The notes under the pieces were generated by a model. It did not search any database and was not told where the DNA came from. It worked only from the letters and a program-made list of their open reading frames with translations. Shown piece after piece: positions 8,896 through 18,131 of a stretch of 64,000 nucleotides of DNA. The translations under genes and the position numbers were made by a program. Origin of the DNA: an uncultured Verrucomicrobiales bacterium. Its GTDB lineage: Bacteria; Verrucomicrobiota; Verrucomicrobiia; Verrucomicrobiales; Akkermansiaceae. Positions within the stretch are counted from its first letter, which is position 1, and each line of letters begins with the position of its first letter. The stretch lies in NCBI GenBank assembly GCA_937928545.1, contig CALGJQ010000008.1, positions 16,512 to 80,511 on the forward strand, given 5' to 3'.

Positions 8896-10205
8896 CCCCA
8901 ACCTCCTGGTCGATTTTTAAAGGCCGCTTTAACAGCATCCATCCCATTTTTCACCACGACTTCCAAGGGGGCTCCTGCATCAACCAATACAGCTCGTTGA
9001 CCTAGATTTGCAGCCACTTTTTCGTATGCATCCAACTGTCTCTCTAATTCCTCGAATGTCACCTCCTGCTTGCGTGCATGAATCACCTCAGGGTCACCAG
9101 TTAAAACAATGACCTTATCAGGTTTTGGGCAAAGCCTAAAGATAAGACGAGCTGGCCACAGACTCGCCCCATAACGATACCGGATAGGGTCCACCAACAA
9201 ATCATTGTAGTATCGATCAGAGACCCAGACCTGAGCCTTAGCCCTCGCATGACGAGAGGCAAAGAGAAAACCCAACCACCAGTCTACCATCAACATCACC
9301 AGTTTGGCGAACGAAGTCACTGAACCATGTGCCTTTTGTCCATGAGGATTAGAAACAACCCCAGCAGCGACCTCTTTTTTCTTACTAAACACATTAGGAC
9401 GCCAATGCATCAGTCTTACTCCGACTCTCATTGTCTTCAACTGCTCTTGAATCCCATTGATCACAGAGGATTTCCCACTCCCATCTGGACCTAGAACAGC
9501 AACCCATGGAAAGGGTGGGAAAAGATGGTGTTTCAACTCGGTGAGCCAATGCCCGACCCAAGAAAACAAAGTTCGCAACGGGGTTTTGCGAACGCTATGC
9601 CAAAAAAGAACTCTCCTAAGGTTGGATGTAAAGCGAAGTGCTTCAGCTTCTTTCCCAACTCTTTGCCAAGCCATCAATTGTTCTCCCCAAGCTCTTCCAA
9701 ATGCGCGTACTGCGCAGCGTCGTAATTCGCGCTCATCACTCCTCATGGCCTCACGCATCACGATCTGATAGCGAGAATTAAAGGTCCCCCCCCACAACAT
9801 CCCCGTCATCCAGAGGATCCAAGCGTCATGCGCTAAACATGGTCTAGACACACCGTCACCACCAAGTTCCACTCTATCAAACAGCCGCTCCATTTGTAGG
9901 TAAGGCAGGCCATGCCAGACGAATCGAGGTAAAAAATCTACCTGTCCCCATGGGAAAAAACGTTGATGCACATACTGTCGCTTTAAAGTGAGCCAAGGCC
10001 TTCCTAAAATCTTCTCTACTTCAGATCCCGCCGACTCAACGCAATCTGCAGTCAGATCCCAATCGCTCAGCTCTCGACGCTCCAATCCACAGATAATATG
10101 GCGAAGTAACAACGCCTTAGGTTCAGCATCCTCTCGGCACAAGCCCTCTAAAGCCTGATTTGCTTTATCTCTTTTCTCGCTGTCGACTTCACCCATCGTA
10201 TTCAA
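8892..10205 (-). CDS. Nucleotidyltransferase-like domain fused to a thymidylate-kinase-like P-loop domain
   Basis: 437 aa. Residues about 238-246 read GPDGSGKSS, a Walker A loop. DRYYND at about 328 and a later RKQEVTFEELERQLDAYEKVA segment match the thymidylate-kinase fold (base-site DRY and lid region). Residues 1-220 resemble the N-terminus of the protein at 14398-15417: a WDLTADC-type acidic motif, WGQVDF, then MLWGGTFNSRYQ. That region looks like a divergent nucleotidyltransferase fold. A housekeeping tmk is unlikely given the fusion and the location between glycosyltransferases; a kinase acting on a sugar, glycerol or lipid-linked group is possible. Function inferred only. Confidence 0.75.
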   Translation of the reverse strand: MNTMGEVDSEKRDKANQALEGLCREDAEPKALLLRHIICGLERRELSDWDLTADCVESAGSEVEKILGRPWLTLKRQYVHQRFFPWGQVDFLPRFVWHGLPYLQMERLFDRVELGGDGVSRPCLAHDAWILWMTGMLWGGTFNSRYQIVMREAMRSDERELRRCAVRAFGRAWGEQLMAWQRVGKEAEALRFTSNLRRVLFWHSVRKTPLRTLFSWVGHWLTELKHHLFPPFPWVAVLGPDGSGKSSVINGIQEQLKTMRVGVRLMHWRPNVFSKKKEVAAGVVSNPHGQKAHGSVTSFAKLVMLMVDWWLGFLFASRHARAKAQVWVSDRYYNDLLVDPIRYRYGASLWPARLIFRLCPKPDKVIVLTGDPEVIHARKQEVTFEELERQLDAYEKVAANLGQRAVLVDAGAPLEVVVKNGMDAVKAAFKNRPGGWG

Positions 10206-10208
10206 CCT

Positions 10209-11471
10209 TCATTTCCCTTCCTCGTTTATCCCTTTACCGAGCACCTTCTGATAAAAAGAATAAAATTTCTCTGCTTTCCTCTCCCAAATATAGTGATTCA
10301 GAACTCGCTCTCGACTCGCAAAGCAAAGTCGCTCCCTTAGCTCAGGCTCTTTCGCCAGCCGCACCATCCCTTTCGCAAAACCCTCCACAGTTTCATCCAA
10401 GGGTCCCGGTTCCACTCGGATTGCAGTCTCATCCGTTGTCATATCGGCGACCCCTTGATGATTAATGCACAGCATTGCCTTTCCGTGTCCCATTCCCTCC
10501 AACACCACCGTCCCCGAGGTGTCTTTCACGCTACTAAAGACCATCGCATGCGACGTCTCGATCAACTCATGCAAATCATCCAATGGAATTCTACGAAAGA
10601 AAGTCACTCGATCTCCCAAATCCAATTGTTCAGCTAACTCGTGTGCCGCCCCTTCCTCTTTACCTCTTCCCAACATCGTTAGACTCACTGCCCCCTCATT
10701 CCCCAATAAATCATTCGCACGCTTCACCGCCCTTATTGCGATCGACCAAGCCTTCCAAGGTTCAACCATCCCAATCCACACCAACTTCAGATCATGCCCC
10801 TCATGCTTGGGGAGTTCGCCCAAAGTCACACGCTCTTTCTCAGCCCCAATTTCAAGCATTCGCACGGTTTTTCTAGGGTATCGTTTCGCCAAGATCTCAT
10901 TCGCCTCACTATTGGAACAGGCGATTAAGTCTGCCCTCCGAAAGGATAACCTTGCCCAAGGCAACAAATCCCAATGCCGGATCACGAAGGATCGGAAACG
11001 TTCCTTCCAAATCCGCTTTCCATAGAGCGCGATATAGTTCTCCGAAACAGTCGATGTTCCGCCAATCGGCCCCAAAACAACTGGTTTTGGAGAACGCCAC
11101 CAAAGCCCAGGAAAAACAATCGAGCTATAGGTTAACTGGTGAATCAGGTCAAACTCACTCAAACGACGCCGATACTTCCACGCAACTCCCATCTTCCAAA
11201 GTGCAAAAAAGAGTTGCACAGGCAGCACTTTTTTCCGCTTCAGCCACAGCGCCCACTTCGGGGGGTCATAATACTCAAACTTTGGTCTCGGGACATGCCC
11301 CTCAGGGTCATTGAGCTCATACCACGCATCGATCACCTGCCTATGATTTACACGCGTGACCACAGTCAAATCCACATGAGCCGCTAAGGCATTACTCCAA
11401 CCCCAACCGACCCCTGACTCTGAACCTTTTCCAGGTTCACACGCATACGCTGACACTAATACTCTCGCCAT
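10209..11471 (-). CDS. Glycosyltransferase family 4 (GT4)
   Basis: 420 aa. A close paralogue of the GT4 at 6509-7765; both start with SAYACEP followed by a GVGW motif. The C-terminal domain shows LVWIGMVEPWKAWSIAIRAV and MVFSSVKDTSGTVVLEGMGHGKAMLCI, where the second glutamate of the usual E-x7-E pair is present but the first is replaced (DTSG instead of E-x-FG). It is followed after 3 nt by the kinase-fusion gene. The donor and acceptor are unknown. Confidence 0.9.
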   Translation of the reverse strand: MARVLVSAYACEPGKGSESGVGWGWSNALAAHVDLTVVTRVNHRQVIDAWYELNDPEGHVPRPKFEYYDPPKWALWLKRKKVLPVQLFFALWKMGVAWKYRRRLSEFDLIHQLTYSSIVFPGLWWRSPKPVVLGPIGGTSTVSENYIALYGKRIWKERFRSFVIRHWDLLPWARLSFRRADLIACSNSEANEILAKRYPRKTVRMLEIGAEKERVTLGELPKHEGHDLKLVWIGMVEPWKAWSIAIRAVKRANDLLGNEGAVSLTMLGRGKEEGAAHELAEQLDLGDRVTFFRRIPLDDLHELIETSHAMVFSSVKDTSGTVVLEGMGHGKAMLCINHQGVADMTTDETAIRVEPGPLDETVEGFAKGMVRLAKEPELRERLCFASRERVLNHYIWERKAEKFYSFYQKVLGKGINEEGK

Positions 11472-11511
11472 TATTTCAAATTGTTTAAAAGCAAGCTACC
11501 AAGAATCGAGT

Positions 11512-12411
11512 TCATCGTGACTGAGCAAGTGCCGATTGTAATAAAGATTTATTTGGACTCCATCCCGAAACCTTGCGGAGTTTATCGACAGATCCAACCG
11601 CGGAACGCACCTCCGAACGGAAGGCCGGATTCGCAGCTCTTACCACTTCGCCATTCTTACCAGAAGCCTGTATGTATACCTCCCCCAACTCAGAGAGCAT
11701 CACACCTACCCCAGAACAAATATTATAGATTCCAGCAGAAGCATCACAGCTCATCAAGGCAGCCAACGCATCGGAAAAATCATCGACATCTATGAAGTCT
11801 CTTACCATTTCAGGATCATCCAAAACTAAGTTTTCGTGCTCCGTTAAACGAGAAACTTTTTCTCGAATCTTTTCGCTGATTAAAGAAGGCGGACTCTTTT
11901 TCCCCATAAGATTAAAAGGGCGCACTACGAAAATTTGCGCTCCCTTTTCTTCTATTAACTTTAATGCTAAATCAGTCTGTTGTTTTTTGGACTCACCGTA
12001 GCTGCTGGCAGGAACACATTCTGCATCCTCACCAAGCGGGTTTGTCGTGGATTTTCCATACTCGGCAGCCGAGCCCATCGTGATGAACTTCTTATGAAAA
12101 TTTTCCTCCCTTGAGGCTAGCTGATCCCATAACTTTAGAACACCCATATTAATTGTTTTTAACTCATGTAGATCACATGAGGAATCTGCCGAGCCTACGA
12201 AATTGACCACCACGCTTGGATCGACCTCCCTAAGGACTGACTGAAAAAAACTTGGGTTAAAAACATCTCCCCTAAAATGGTTCTCAGAAAAGCAAGCATC
12301 GCTCAGGTTTCGAGAAACCGTGTAAACTGAATCAGAACGTTCATTCAGCATTCTCGAAAAATTCTGGCCCAAAAAACTATTTGAACCAAGCACCAGTATT
12401 TTCTCTCCCAT
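11512..12411 (-). CDS. NAD(P)-dependent epimerase/dehydratase/reductase (extended SDR)
   Basis: 299 aa. An N-terminal Rossmann motif (VLGSNSFLGQN), NFVGSADSS in place of the usual NLAA, a catalytic-type YGESK and the late FIDVDDFSDAL segment identify an extended short-chain dehydrogenase acting on a nucleotide sugar. The gene directly downstream of the sugar nucleotidyltransferase (12446-13138) suggests they make one activated sugar together, for example by reducing or epimerising a 4-keto intermediate. Which sugar is not determined. The gene is relatively AT-rich. Confidence 0.85.
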   Translation of the reverse strand: MGEKILVLGSNSFLGQNFSRMLNERSDSVYTVSRNLSDACFSENHFRGDVFNPSFFQSVLREVDPSVVVNFVGSADSSCDLHELKTINMGVLKLWDQLASREENFHKKFITMGSAAEYGKSTTNPLGEDAECVPASSYGESKKQQTDLALKLIEEKGAQIFVVRPFNLMGKKSPPSLISEKIREKVSRLTEHENLVLDDPEMVRDFIDVDDFSDALAALMSCDASAGIYNICSGVGVMLSELGEVYIQASGKNGEVVRAANPAFRSEVRSAVGSVDKLRKVSGWSPNKSLLQSALAQSR

Positions 12412-12445
12412 TTTAATTTACAGTCTTTGTTCCTCGTTCTCACAA

Positions 12446-13138
12446 CTAAAACGACGCCTTATATTCCTCTTTTGCCTTTGAATAATCGTCAATTTGTCCA
12501 ATATCTAGCCAATATTCCTTTATCAGCCACCGAGATATTGATTTTGATTTCCCTAAAAGCTTGTGAATGAGATCATCCATTCCGAAGTAGGTATCTCTTG
12601 GAATTTCAGAGAAAATTGCAGGCTTAAAGAAATAGATCCCTGCTAAAATTTCAAAAGTAAGTTCGGGTTTTTCCTCTACCCCCGTGACTAAATTATCCTC
12701 AGAGACCTCCACATTTCCAAAACGAAATGGATGGGTGATTATTTTTGTTCCGATTGTAAGATCTGACTTCTGCTTCATGCCGAACTCGTACATCTCTGAA
12801 AAATTATTTTTTGTTAGAATGTCTCCATTCATCATAATAAATGGCTCATCAAGTTGTGACCTTAAAAGAGTCAAGGGACCACAGGTCCCGAGGCGCATCT
12901 CCTCTCTACTGTAAACCAATTTCACCCCATGCTTACTCCCATCACCTAAATAAGCCTCCACAAGTTCTGATTTATAATTTGTCGCCACATAAATCTCATC
13001 AAAACCATGCTTAGCGAGATTTGAAATCTGCAACTCCATCAGCGACTGCTCGCCGATCGGCAAGAGGGGCTTTGGAATGACATCGGTGAAGGGGCGCAGG
13101 CGTGTCCCAAGGCCCCCTGCTAAAATTACGGCTTTCAT
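12446..13138 (-). CDS. Sugar-1-phosphate nucleotidyltransferase
   Basis: 230 aa. The signature MKAVILAGGLGTRLRPFTDVIPKPLLPIG gives the nucleotide-binding GGLGTR loop and the conserved PKPLLPIG. MMNGDIL contains the metal-binding Asp, and EEKP is the sugar-binding segment. At 230 aa it is the short, catalytic-domain-only form without the beta-helix domain. The family includes glucose-1-phosphate thymidylyl-, mannose-1-phosphate guanylyl- and heptose-phosphate nucleotidyltransferases. The nucleotide cannot be assigned here. Confidence 0.9.
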   Translation of the reverse strand: MKAVILAGGLGTRLRPFTDVIPKPLLPIGEQSLMELQISNLAKHGFDEIYVATNYKSELVEAYLGDGSKHGVKLVYSREEMRLGTCGPLTLLRSQLDEPFIMMNGDILTKNNFSEMYEFGMKQKSDLTIGTKIITHPFRFGNVEVSEDNLVTGVEEKPELTFEILAGIYFFKPAIFSEIPRDTYFGMDDLIHKLLGKSKSISRWLIKEYWLDIGQIDDYSKAKEEYKASF

Positions 13139-13178
13139 GTTTTTTGGTATTAAATTTAAAATTTCTCGGGAAATGGGT

Positions 13179-14384
13179 CTACATCTTTTGATCTAGATTT
13201 CTACTACTCTGAACGTGATTGATCTCTGGCACCGCCTTTTTAACAATTGCGCTAATCTCCTCGATTGTCCAACGACCCGAATCCCGCAGCTCATCTAGCT
13301 CCTTTACTGCTGCCAACGTGATCTCAGCCCCATGGTCGATCGGTTTAGTGATCACCCCCATCGCCCCAAATCGGTCATCATCGGTTTCCTCTCCGGGATC
13401 CACAAACTCCTCAAATGGCTTTTCCCCGCTCGTATCTGCCGAAGAAAAATAACATGGCCACTTTGTCGACGAATCATTCAGCTTTCCAGCCATCTCTAGT
13501 GCCTCCGCCACTGAAGCACACTCATAAGGCTCATAGCCAGATTCCCGCAGAAAGACCTTCGCGATCTCAGAGAAAGTCAACATATCCCGGTCAGGGCGGA
13601 AGTCTGAGTAAGTGATCTCACGGTTTCTCCCCGCAAAGCAGCCTAGTAAGCAAAGCTGGCCCGCCTCTTGGTGGGAAATAAAATAACGCCTCACATCATC
13701 CGGCGCCGTAATGGGCTGACGCTTCTCAAGCCGTTGCTTAAAGCCATGCAATAAACTCCCATCGGAAAAAGCGACATTCGCAAAACGAGCACTCCCGAAA
13801 GGGATCTCATCCGCATGGGCCAAAAAGACCCGTTCCATAAAAGCCTTAGACCCTCCCATCAAATTTCCAGACCGCACCGCCTTATCAGAAGAGACCGCGA
13901 AAATCTTCTTAGGCACATGAGTCTCCTTGAGCCACTGGATCAAACGCGCATTAGAGAGCACATTCACCTCCAATAAACGCATCAAAGTGAAGGGATCACG
14001 CTCCGAACGTACATGCTTCAGCGCCGAGAAATTTAAAACATAATCGTAGTGATTTTCCTGCAACAGTCCCCGCATCTCCGCCGCTCCATAATCCAGCGCA
14101 AAGGTCGCAAAATCATCCGGCAAAGCCCCTCCAGATGAGCGTAAATCTCGCACCACCTCAGCCAAATTATTCTCACTAATATCCACCAAATGCAAAAGCC
14201 CCGGCTCATAAGCCACCAACTCCCGCACAAAAGAGCCCCCAATCGACCCCGCTGCTCCAATCACTAAGATCCGAACCCCTCCAATCTGCTTTCTAAGAAG
14301 GAGGCGGGAGGCTTCAAGATCATCTTTTAGAAATGATTCTGACCGTCCTAAAACAACTGCTACTAATCTTGCTTGTAAATTCAT
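13179..14384 (-). CDS. CapD-like polysaccharide biosynthesis SDR (UDP-sugar 4,6-dehydratase family)
   Basis: 401 aa. The Rossmann motif VIGAAGSIGGSFVREL, NFSALKHVRSERDPF (the family's AALKHVP segment), SSDKAVRSGNLMGGSK and a late FDPG-like segment match the soluble UDP-GlcNAc 4,6-dehydratase / Polysacc_synt_2 group. The four membrane helices of full-length PglF/WbpM types are missing, so it is cytosolic. The canonical catalytic Tyr-x3-Lys pair is replaced by MGGSK with Met at the Tyr site, as usual for this subfamily. It probably makes a 4-keto-6-deoxy amino sugar for the repeat unit. Confidence 0.85.
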   Translation of the reverse strand: MNLQARLVAVVLGRSESFLKDDLEASRLLLRKQIGGVRILVIGAAGSIGGSFVRELVAYEPGLLHLVDISENNLAEVVRDLRSSGGALPDDFATFALDYGAAEMRGLLQENHYDYVLNFSALKHVRSERDPFTLMRLLEVNVLSNARLIQWLKETHVPKKIFAVSSDKAVRSGNLMGGSKAFMERVFLAHADEIPFGSARFANVAFSDGSLLHGFKQRLEKRQPITAPDDVRRYFISHQEAGQLCLLGCFAGRNREITYSDFRPDRDMLTFSEIAKVFLRESGYEPYECASVAEALEMAGKLNDSSTKWPCYFSSADTSGEKPFEEFVDPGEETDDDRFGAMGVITKPIDHGAEITLAAVKELDELRDSGRWTIEEISAIVKKAVPEINHVQSSRNLDQKM

Positions 14385-14397
14385 GACCGGATCTAAT

Positions 14398-15417
14398 TTA
14401 TTGAATAACTAAGGGCAATTTTGTAAAGTTCCTCATAACTTTACACACATCTTCGGAAAATTTATCAAAGTGAAGATCTTTAACATCCATGACGTGAAAG
14501 CTTGCCGATTGAATCTCAAAATTACTATTATGGGTGAGGAATATAAGTAATCCATTTCGAGCCATAAACGAGCTGTTTAAAAAACGGTGTTTCAATAGCT
14601 CAATTTTAGTGAGAACTGATATTGAATATTTTAATTGAATAACCTTGGCCCTAAATTCATTTTGTTCCAAAGATTTTAGAATGAAAGACTTCAAATTTTT
14701 GTTACCAAATAGCTCCCTATTTCTCAAAATAAGAGCGGGAATTCCGGGCGAGACTCTTAATCTAAACTCTGAAAAAAAGAAGCTAACATAACCAGAAAGA
14801 GATCTTTTCGGATGTTTAGTGAAATGGTGGCATTTTGTCAAATTCCTGAGGTCTCGCACATTCTTTTCAATCGCATCCCAATCGTGCTCCATCGACTTTT
14901 CGATTAGAAGCTTGCTTGCATTCTTTCCTAGCATGTGATGCAGAATTCTTTCAACCTCGGATTGTGTATTGCTAAATATCTCATGGATCTTGAAAACGTA
15001 GCGCTTCTTTACAAACCCTCCCCAAAGTACACTGTTTAGAAGCGAAACTATCGACTCGTCAGCATCAGATACCATTGGGAGGTTACCAAGATACCGTTTT
15101 CGAGATAATATTTGGTCTCCTTCAGCTAACGTTAATCCTCGCCAATAAATATTGTCAGTGAGATCAATATGACCCCACTCATAATAATAACTTACCACAT
15201 AGGAGCGCGCTGCTATTCTGAGCGGCACCCCAAGATGAGCAATAATTTGCTCTCCGCATTCAACCAAATCTTTGCAAATAATATCACAGTCACCTCCATC
15301 GAGGAAGTTTTGAATCACATCTTCATTTCTAATTACAGCCCAATTCTTAAGCGCAGAGAAAAGTCGGTCCAATTTCCTTGTGGGGATAACTGGTCGTTTA
15401 TCGCTTGCAGTATTCAT
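14398..15417 (-). CDS. Nucleotidyltransferase-like protein of the polysaccharide cluster
   Basis: 339 aa from ATG 15417-15415, which overlaps the upstream GT4 stop as ATGA; a longer start at 15465 would overlap that gene by 52 nt and is unlikely. GGDCDIICKD followed by GHIDL resembles the paired acidic motifs of a nucleotidyltransferase fold. Y-x-W-GHIDL, LLNSVLWGGFVKKRY and the spacing between them parallel the N-terminal half of the kinase fusion at 8892-10205, so the two are probably homologous. This copy lacks the P-loop domain. It is AT-rich compared with its downstream neighbours. No function is established. Confidence 0.65.
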   Translation of the reverse strand: MNTASDKRPVIPTRKLDRLFSALKNWAVIRNEDVIQNFLDGGDCDIICKDLVECGEQIIAHLGVPLRIAARSYVVSYYYEWGHIDLTDNIYWRGLTLAEGDQILSRKRYLGNLPMVSDADESIVSLLNSVLWGGFVKKRYVFKIHEIFSNTQSEVERILHHMLGKNASKLLIEKSMEHDWDAIEKNVRDLRNLTKCHHFTKHPKRSLSGYVSFFFSEFRLRVSPGIPALILRNRELFGNKNLKSFILKSLEQNEFRAKVIQLKYSISVLTKIELLKHRFLNSSFMARNGLLIFLTHNSNFEIQSASFHVMDVKDLHFDKFSEDVCKVMRNFTKLPLVIQ

Positions 15418-16508
15418 TCCGGAAGATTCATATTCTTGAAAAGAGAATTCCCTATTCGATCCCAATCTAATCTTTCTTCTACAAGTTGGAACGCCCCCTT
15501 TGATTTTCTTTTGATTTCTTCACTGCTAAGACTCAAGATTTGATTCATCTGCTCTACCAGAGTTTCTGATTCCACCAACCAACCAGCATCATATTCTACT
15601 ATGAGATCTCCCATATTAGTCTCTGGAGTTACCACTACAGGCACCCCTTTTTGCAGAGCTTCAATGATCGAAAAAGGCATTCCTTCCCAACGACTTGTGT
15701 GAACAAACAAATCAGCTTTCAACATTATGAGTTCCTTATCCGCACCAAAAAGAGCGCCGTGAAGAACAATACGATCATTAAGATTCAACCTCTTAATCAG
15801 TTCATAAAGTTCATCTTCCTCTTCCGGTAGCCCTGCCCCTACAATGTCAAGAGTCCAAGCTAGGGTGCTATTTAAATTTGCTAGGCAAGAAATCAGTAAA
15901 TCTAATCCCTTATGAACAATCGACAAACGACCCACGAAAACAAGACGAATGGCCATTTCTTTTGTTAAATTATTTTTTTCTAGGGATTTTTTGGAAGGAA
16001 TACATCCATTCGGCGCTATTCTCGTGACCGCAGTTGGAGCAATTGCCAATATTTGATCTACTTCGTTTTTTGATAGCGCATGAACAAAGTTAGCAGTTCT
16101 TAGCATTTTCTTCTCAAACAGAAGGATCGCAATTTTTTTGAGGTAAGGTCTTTTGTAAGCTAGCTGTCCCGGCGAATATCCTCCATTAGGAGTTATTATA
16201 AACGGGCAGTTAAAAAGAGCGACCGCTGCCCAATTATACGTTGTAAATACTGAATGAAGGGAGATTAAATCGAACTCATTACGCAGAAGATAAAAAGCTC
16301 TCAGCCATTTTCCTTTTTTCTTCAGAAGGATTATTTTTGAAATCCCAATATTTTCACAATCTTTAATGCCATTGTCATCCATTTCATCAAATGTTATCAA
16401 AGTGACTTGATAGCCCAGTCGGATAAATTGCGAAATATGGCCTACGATCGTACGATCAACCCCATTGGCGCTTGCCTCTCTATATCGTCCGATTACCGCA
16501 ATTTTCAT
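15414..16508 (-). CDS. Glycosyltransferase family 4 (GT4)
   Basis: 364 aa. GT4 landmarks are the N-terminal MKIAVIGRYREASANGVDRTI, RLVFVGRLSIVHKGLDLLIS at the start of the second domain and HTSRWEGMPFSIIEALQKGVPVVVTPE, a full E-x7-E donor site. FIITPNGGYSPGQL is typical of GT4 enzymes making exopolysaccharides. The gene is markedly AT-rich, like the following nucleotidyltransferase-like gene. A 103-nt gap, without a gene, separates it from the upstream polymerase gene. Confidence 0.92.
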   Translation of the reverse strand: MKIAVIGRYREASANGVDRTIVGHISQFIRLGYQVTLITFDEMDDNGIKDCENIGISKIILLKKKGKWLRAFYLLRNEFDLISLHSVFTTYNWAAVALFNCPFIITPNGGYSPGQLAYKRPYLKKIAILLFEKKMLRTANFVHALSKNEVDQILAIAPTAVTRIAPNGCIPSKKSLEKNNLTKEMAIRLVFVGRLSIVHKGLDLLISCLANLNSTLAWTLDIVGAGLPEEEDELYELIKRLNLNDRIVLHGALFGADKELIMLKADLFVHTSRWEGMPFSIIEALQKGVPVVVTPETNMGDLIVEYDAGWLVESETLVEQMNQILSLSSEEIKRKSKGAFQLVEERLDWDRIGNSLFKNMNLPE

Positions 16509-16611
16509 AACTTTTTTCTATTAAATTTTAAGATGATTGAACATGTAGTATTTTTACTTGCGAGCTGTTTAAGGGAAGGGTTTCATTAGATTTTTCTTAT
16601 TTAAGGACAAG

Positions 16612-18123
16612 CTAAATCTTCTGGTTTTCGTAATCGAGCAATCTCGCTCTCAAAATGCCTACGCCTAATGCTGTGATGATAGGAATAAACTGCCCGCCAA
16701 GAATTTGATAGATGAGAATAAACGGAAGATAGACAGTGATTGCCCCACAAAGAGCTTTTTCCAGCGGAAGATCGGAAGGGAAATTTCGATATAGACGCAC
16801 GTAAAAAATTATTATTGAAATGAATGCTAAAAAATAGAGTATCGCTCCTAGTAGTCCATATTGTAGTAGCAAGTCAGAAAGAAGGTTGTGGGTTCGCCCT
16901 GATCTCATTGCATTCATTACAAAACCCTCATTACCGAACTTCTGACTAATATAAAGCGCTTCCTCACCGGTAATTGAGAAAACAGATCGCCCAGTTAAAA
17001 AGATGCGCGGATCATTTTTCCATATTTCAATAGCTTCGTGATAAGCAGCGTCTCGAACCCTTTGGGAGCCTGAAATTCCTCGAAAAGAATCTCCTTTTTC
17101 AATCATCACGTATTGCAGTGACCTTGCGATATAGGTTGGCGCCTTATTATTAATCACGTCCGAAAACAGATTCGCGAGAGTAATCCCTAACACAGCAACC
17201 ATTCCAGCAGCAATCACAAGCCCAACTCTCTTTCTAATTAGTGCAACTAACCCTATCAAAAATAGGGTGAATGGTAAGGTTACTCGTCCTCCAGAAAAAA
17301 TGGCGCCCACCAAGAGCGAAGCTACAACGAGAAGTAGAAATATTTTCATCGACATGCTGCTACGTCTCAACATTATTGGAGTAGAGAGCATCATTGCGAG
17401 AATCACGCCTCCAATCGGACAGAGTTCTCGAAGGGTAAAAATTCCAGCCTGCATATTGATGACAGGTATATGGAGGAAGTAGCTATCTAGTGCTCTTGAA
17501 GAGAGCCCGTCTGCGGCTTGAAAACCCTGCAAGAACAAACTCCCTCTCGCGACAGTATTCACTAATACCGCCAGTCCAAGGATTACGATAAAACGAGACG
17601 CCCATTTCTCACCCAAACGAAATGCATAAGGCCCTTTCACCAACCAGAAAAAACCTACCATTGTCGCAAAAGCTTCGAAGTATGCCTTTGAAGATGTCTT
17701 AAGAGAGTAGTCAGGCTGTGAATAGGGGAAGGTGAGATTATAGGTGAAGTGGCATACACCATAAAGAAGAAAAGCTCCTACAAAGAAAGCGGCAATGTTC
17801 CCGCCTGACCGATTGATAATCCGACTTTGAGGTGCTAAGCTTCGGTTTACTACGCTGATTATCGAGGCCAACACCAACATCATAATAAAGAGATGCTTTG
17901 CATCGAAAACAAAACCATGAACAAAAACAAAACCAGAGAAAGCGAGTAAAGCCGTAAGCCACCAAACATTTTTCCACCCGTGGACAACGAAGTAAACAAC
18001 GATCGCGATGACCGCATAGACCGTTAAGCTTTCATAATCGCCAGCCGCAACGTTAGACCCCAGAACGAGAGCAAAAATAAAAGCTATTGCAAGAAAGCTA
18101 ATCGTAAGAATTTTTCGATTCAT
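16612..18123 (-). CDS. O-antigen ligase/polymerase-like membrane protein (Wzy)
   Basis: 503 aa with about eleven hydrophobic segments spread along the protein. The late loop motif GRTHNLLSDLLLQYGLLGAILYFLAF is the Wzy_C/O-antigen-ligase signature (His-Asn in a periplasmic loop followed by a helix). In the context of a Wzx flippase at 20915-22207 it is best read as the polymerase that joins lipid-linked repeat units on the periplasmic side. A ligase role cannot be excluded from sequence alone. Confidence 0.85.
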   Translation of the reverse strand: MNRKILTISFLAIAFIFALVLGSNVAAGDYESLTVYAVIAIVVYFVVHGWKNVWWLTALLAFSGFVFVHGFVFDAKHLFIMMLVLASIISVVNRSLAPQSRIINRSGGNIAAFFVGAFLLYGVCHFTYNLTFPYSQPDYSLKTSSKAYFEAFATMVGFFWLVKGPYAFRLGEKWASRFIVILGLAVLVNTVARGSLFLQGFQAADGLSSRALDSYFLHIPVINMQAGIFTLRELCPIGGVILAMMLSTPIMLRRSSMSMKIFLLLVVASLLVGAIFSGGRVTLPFTLFLIGLVALIRKRVGLVIAAGMVAVLGITLANLFSDVINNKAPTYIARSLQYVMIEKGDSFRGISGSQRVRDAAYHEAIEIWKNDPRIFLTGRSVFSITGEEALYISQKFGNEGFVMNAMRSGRTHNLLSDLLLQYGLLGAILYFLAFISIIIFYVRLYRNFPSDLPLEKALCGAITVYLPFILIYQILGGQFIPIITALGVGILRARLLDYENQKI

Positions 18124-18131
18124 TTTAGCTT

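Noticed and set aside
15418..15465. A longer start for the nucleotidyltransferase-like protein at 15465
   Set aside because: It would overlap the GT4 gene by 52 nt, while ATG 15417 gives a standard ATGA overlap.
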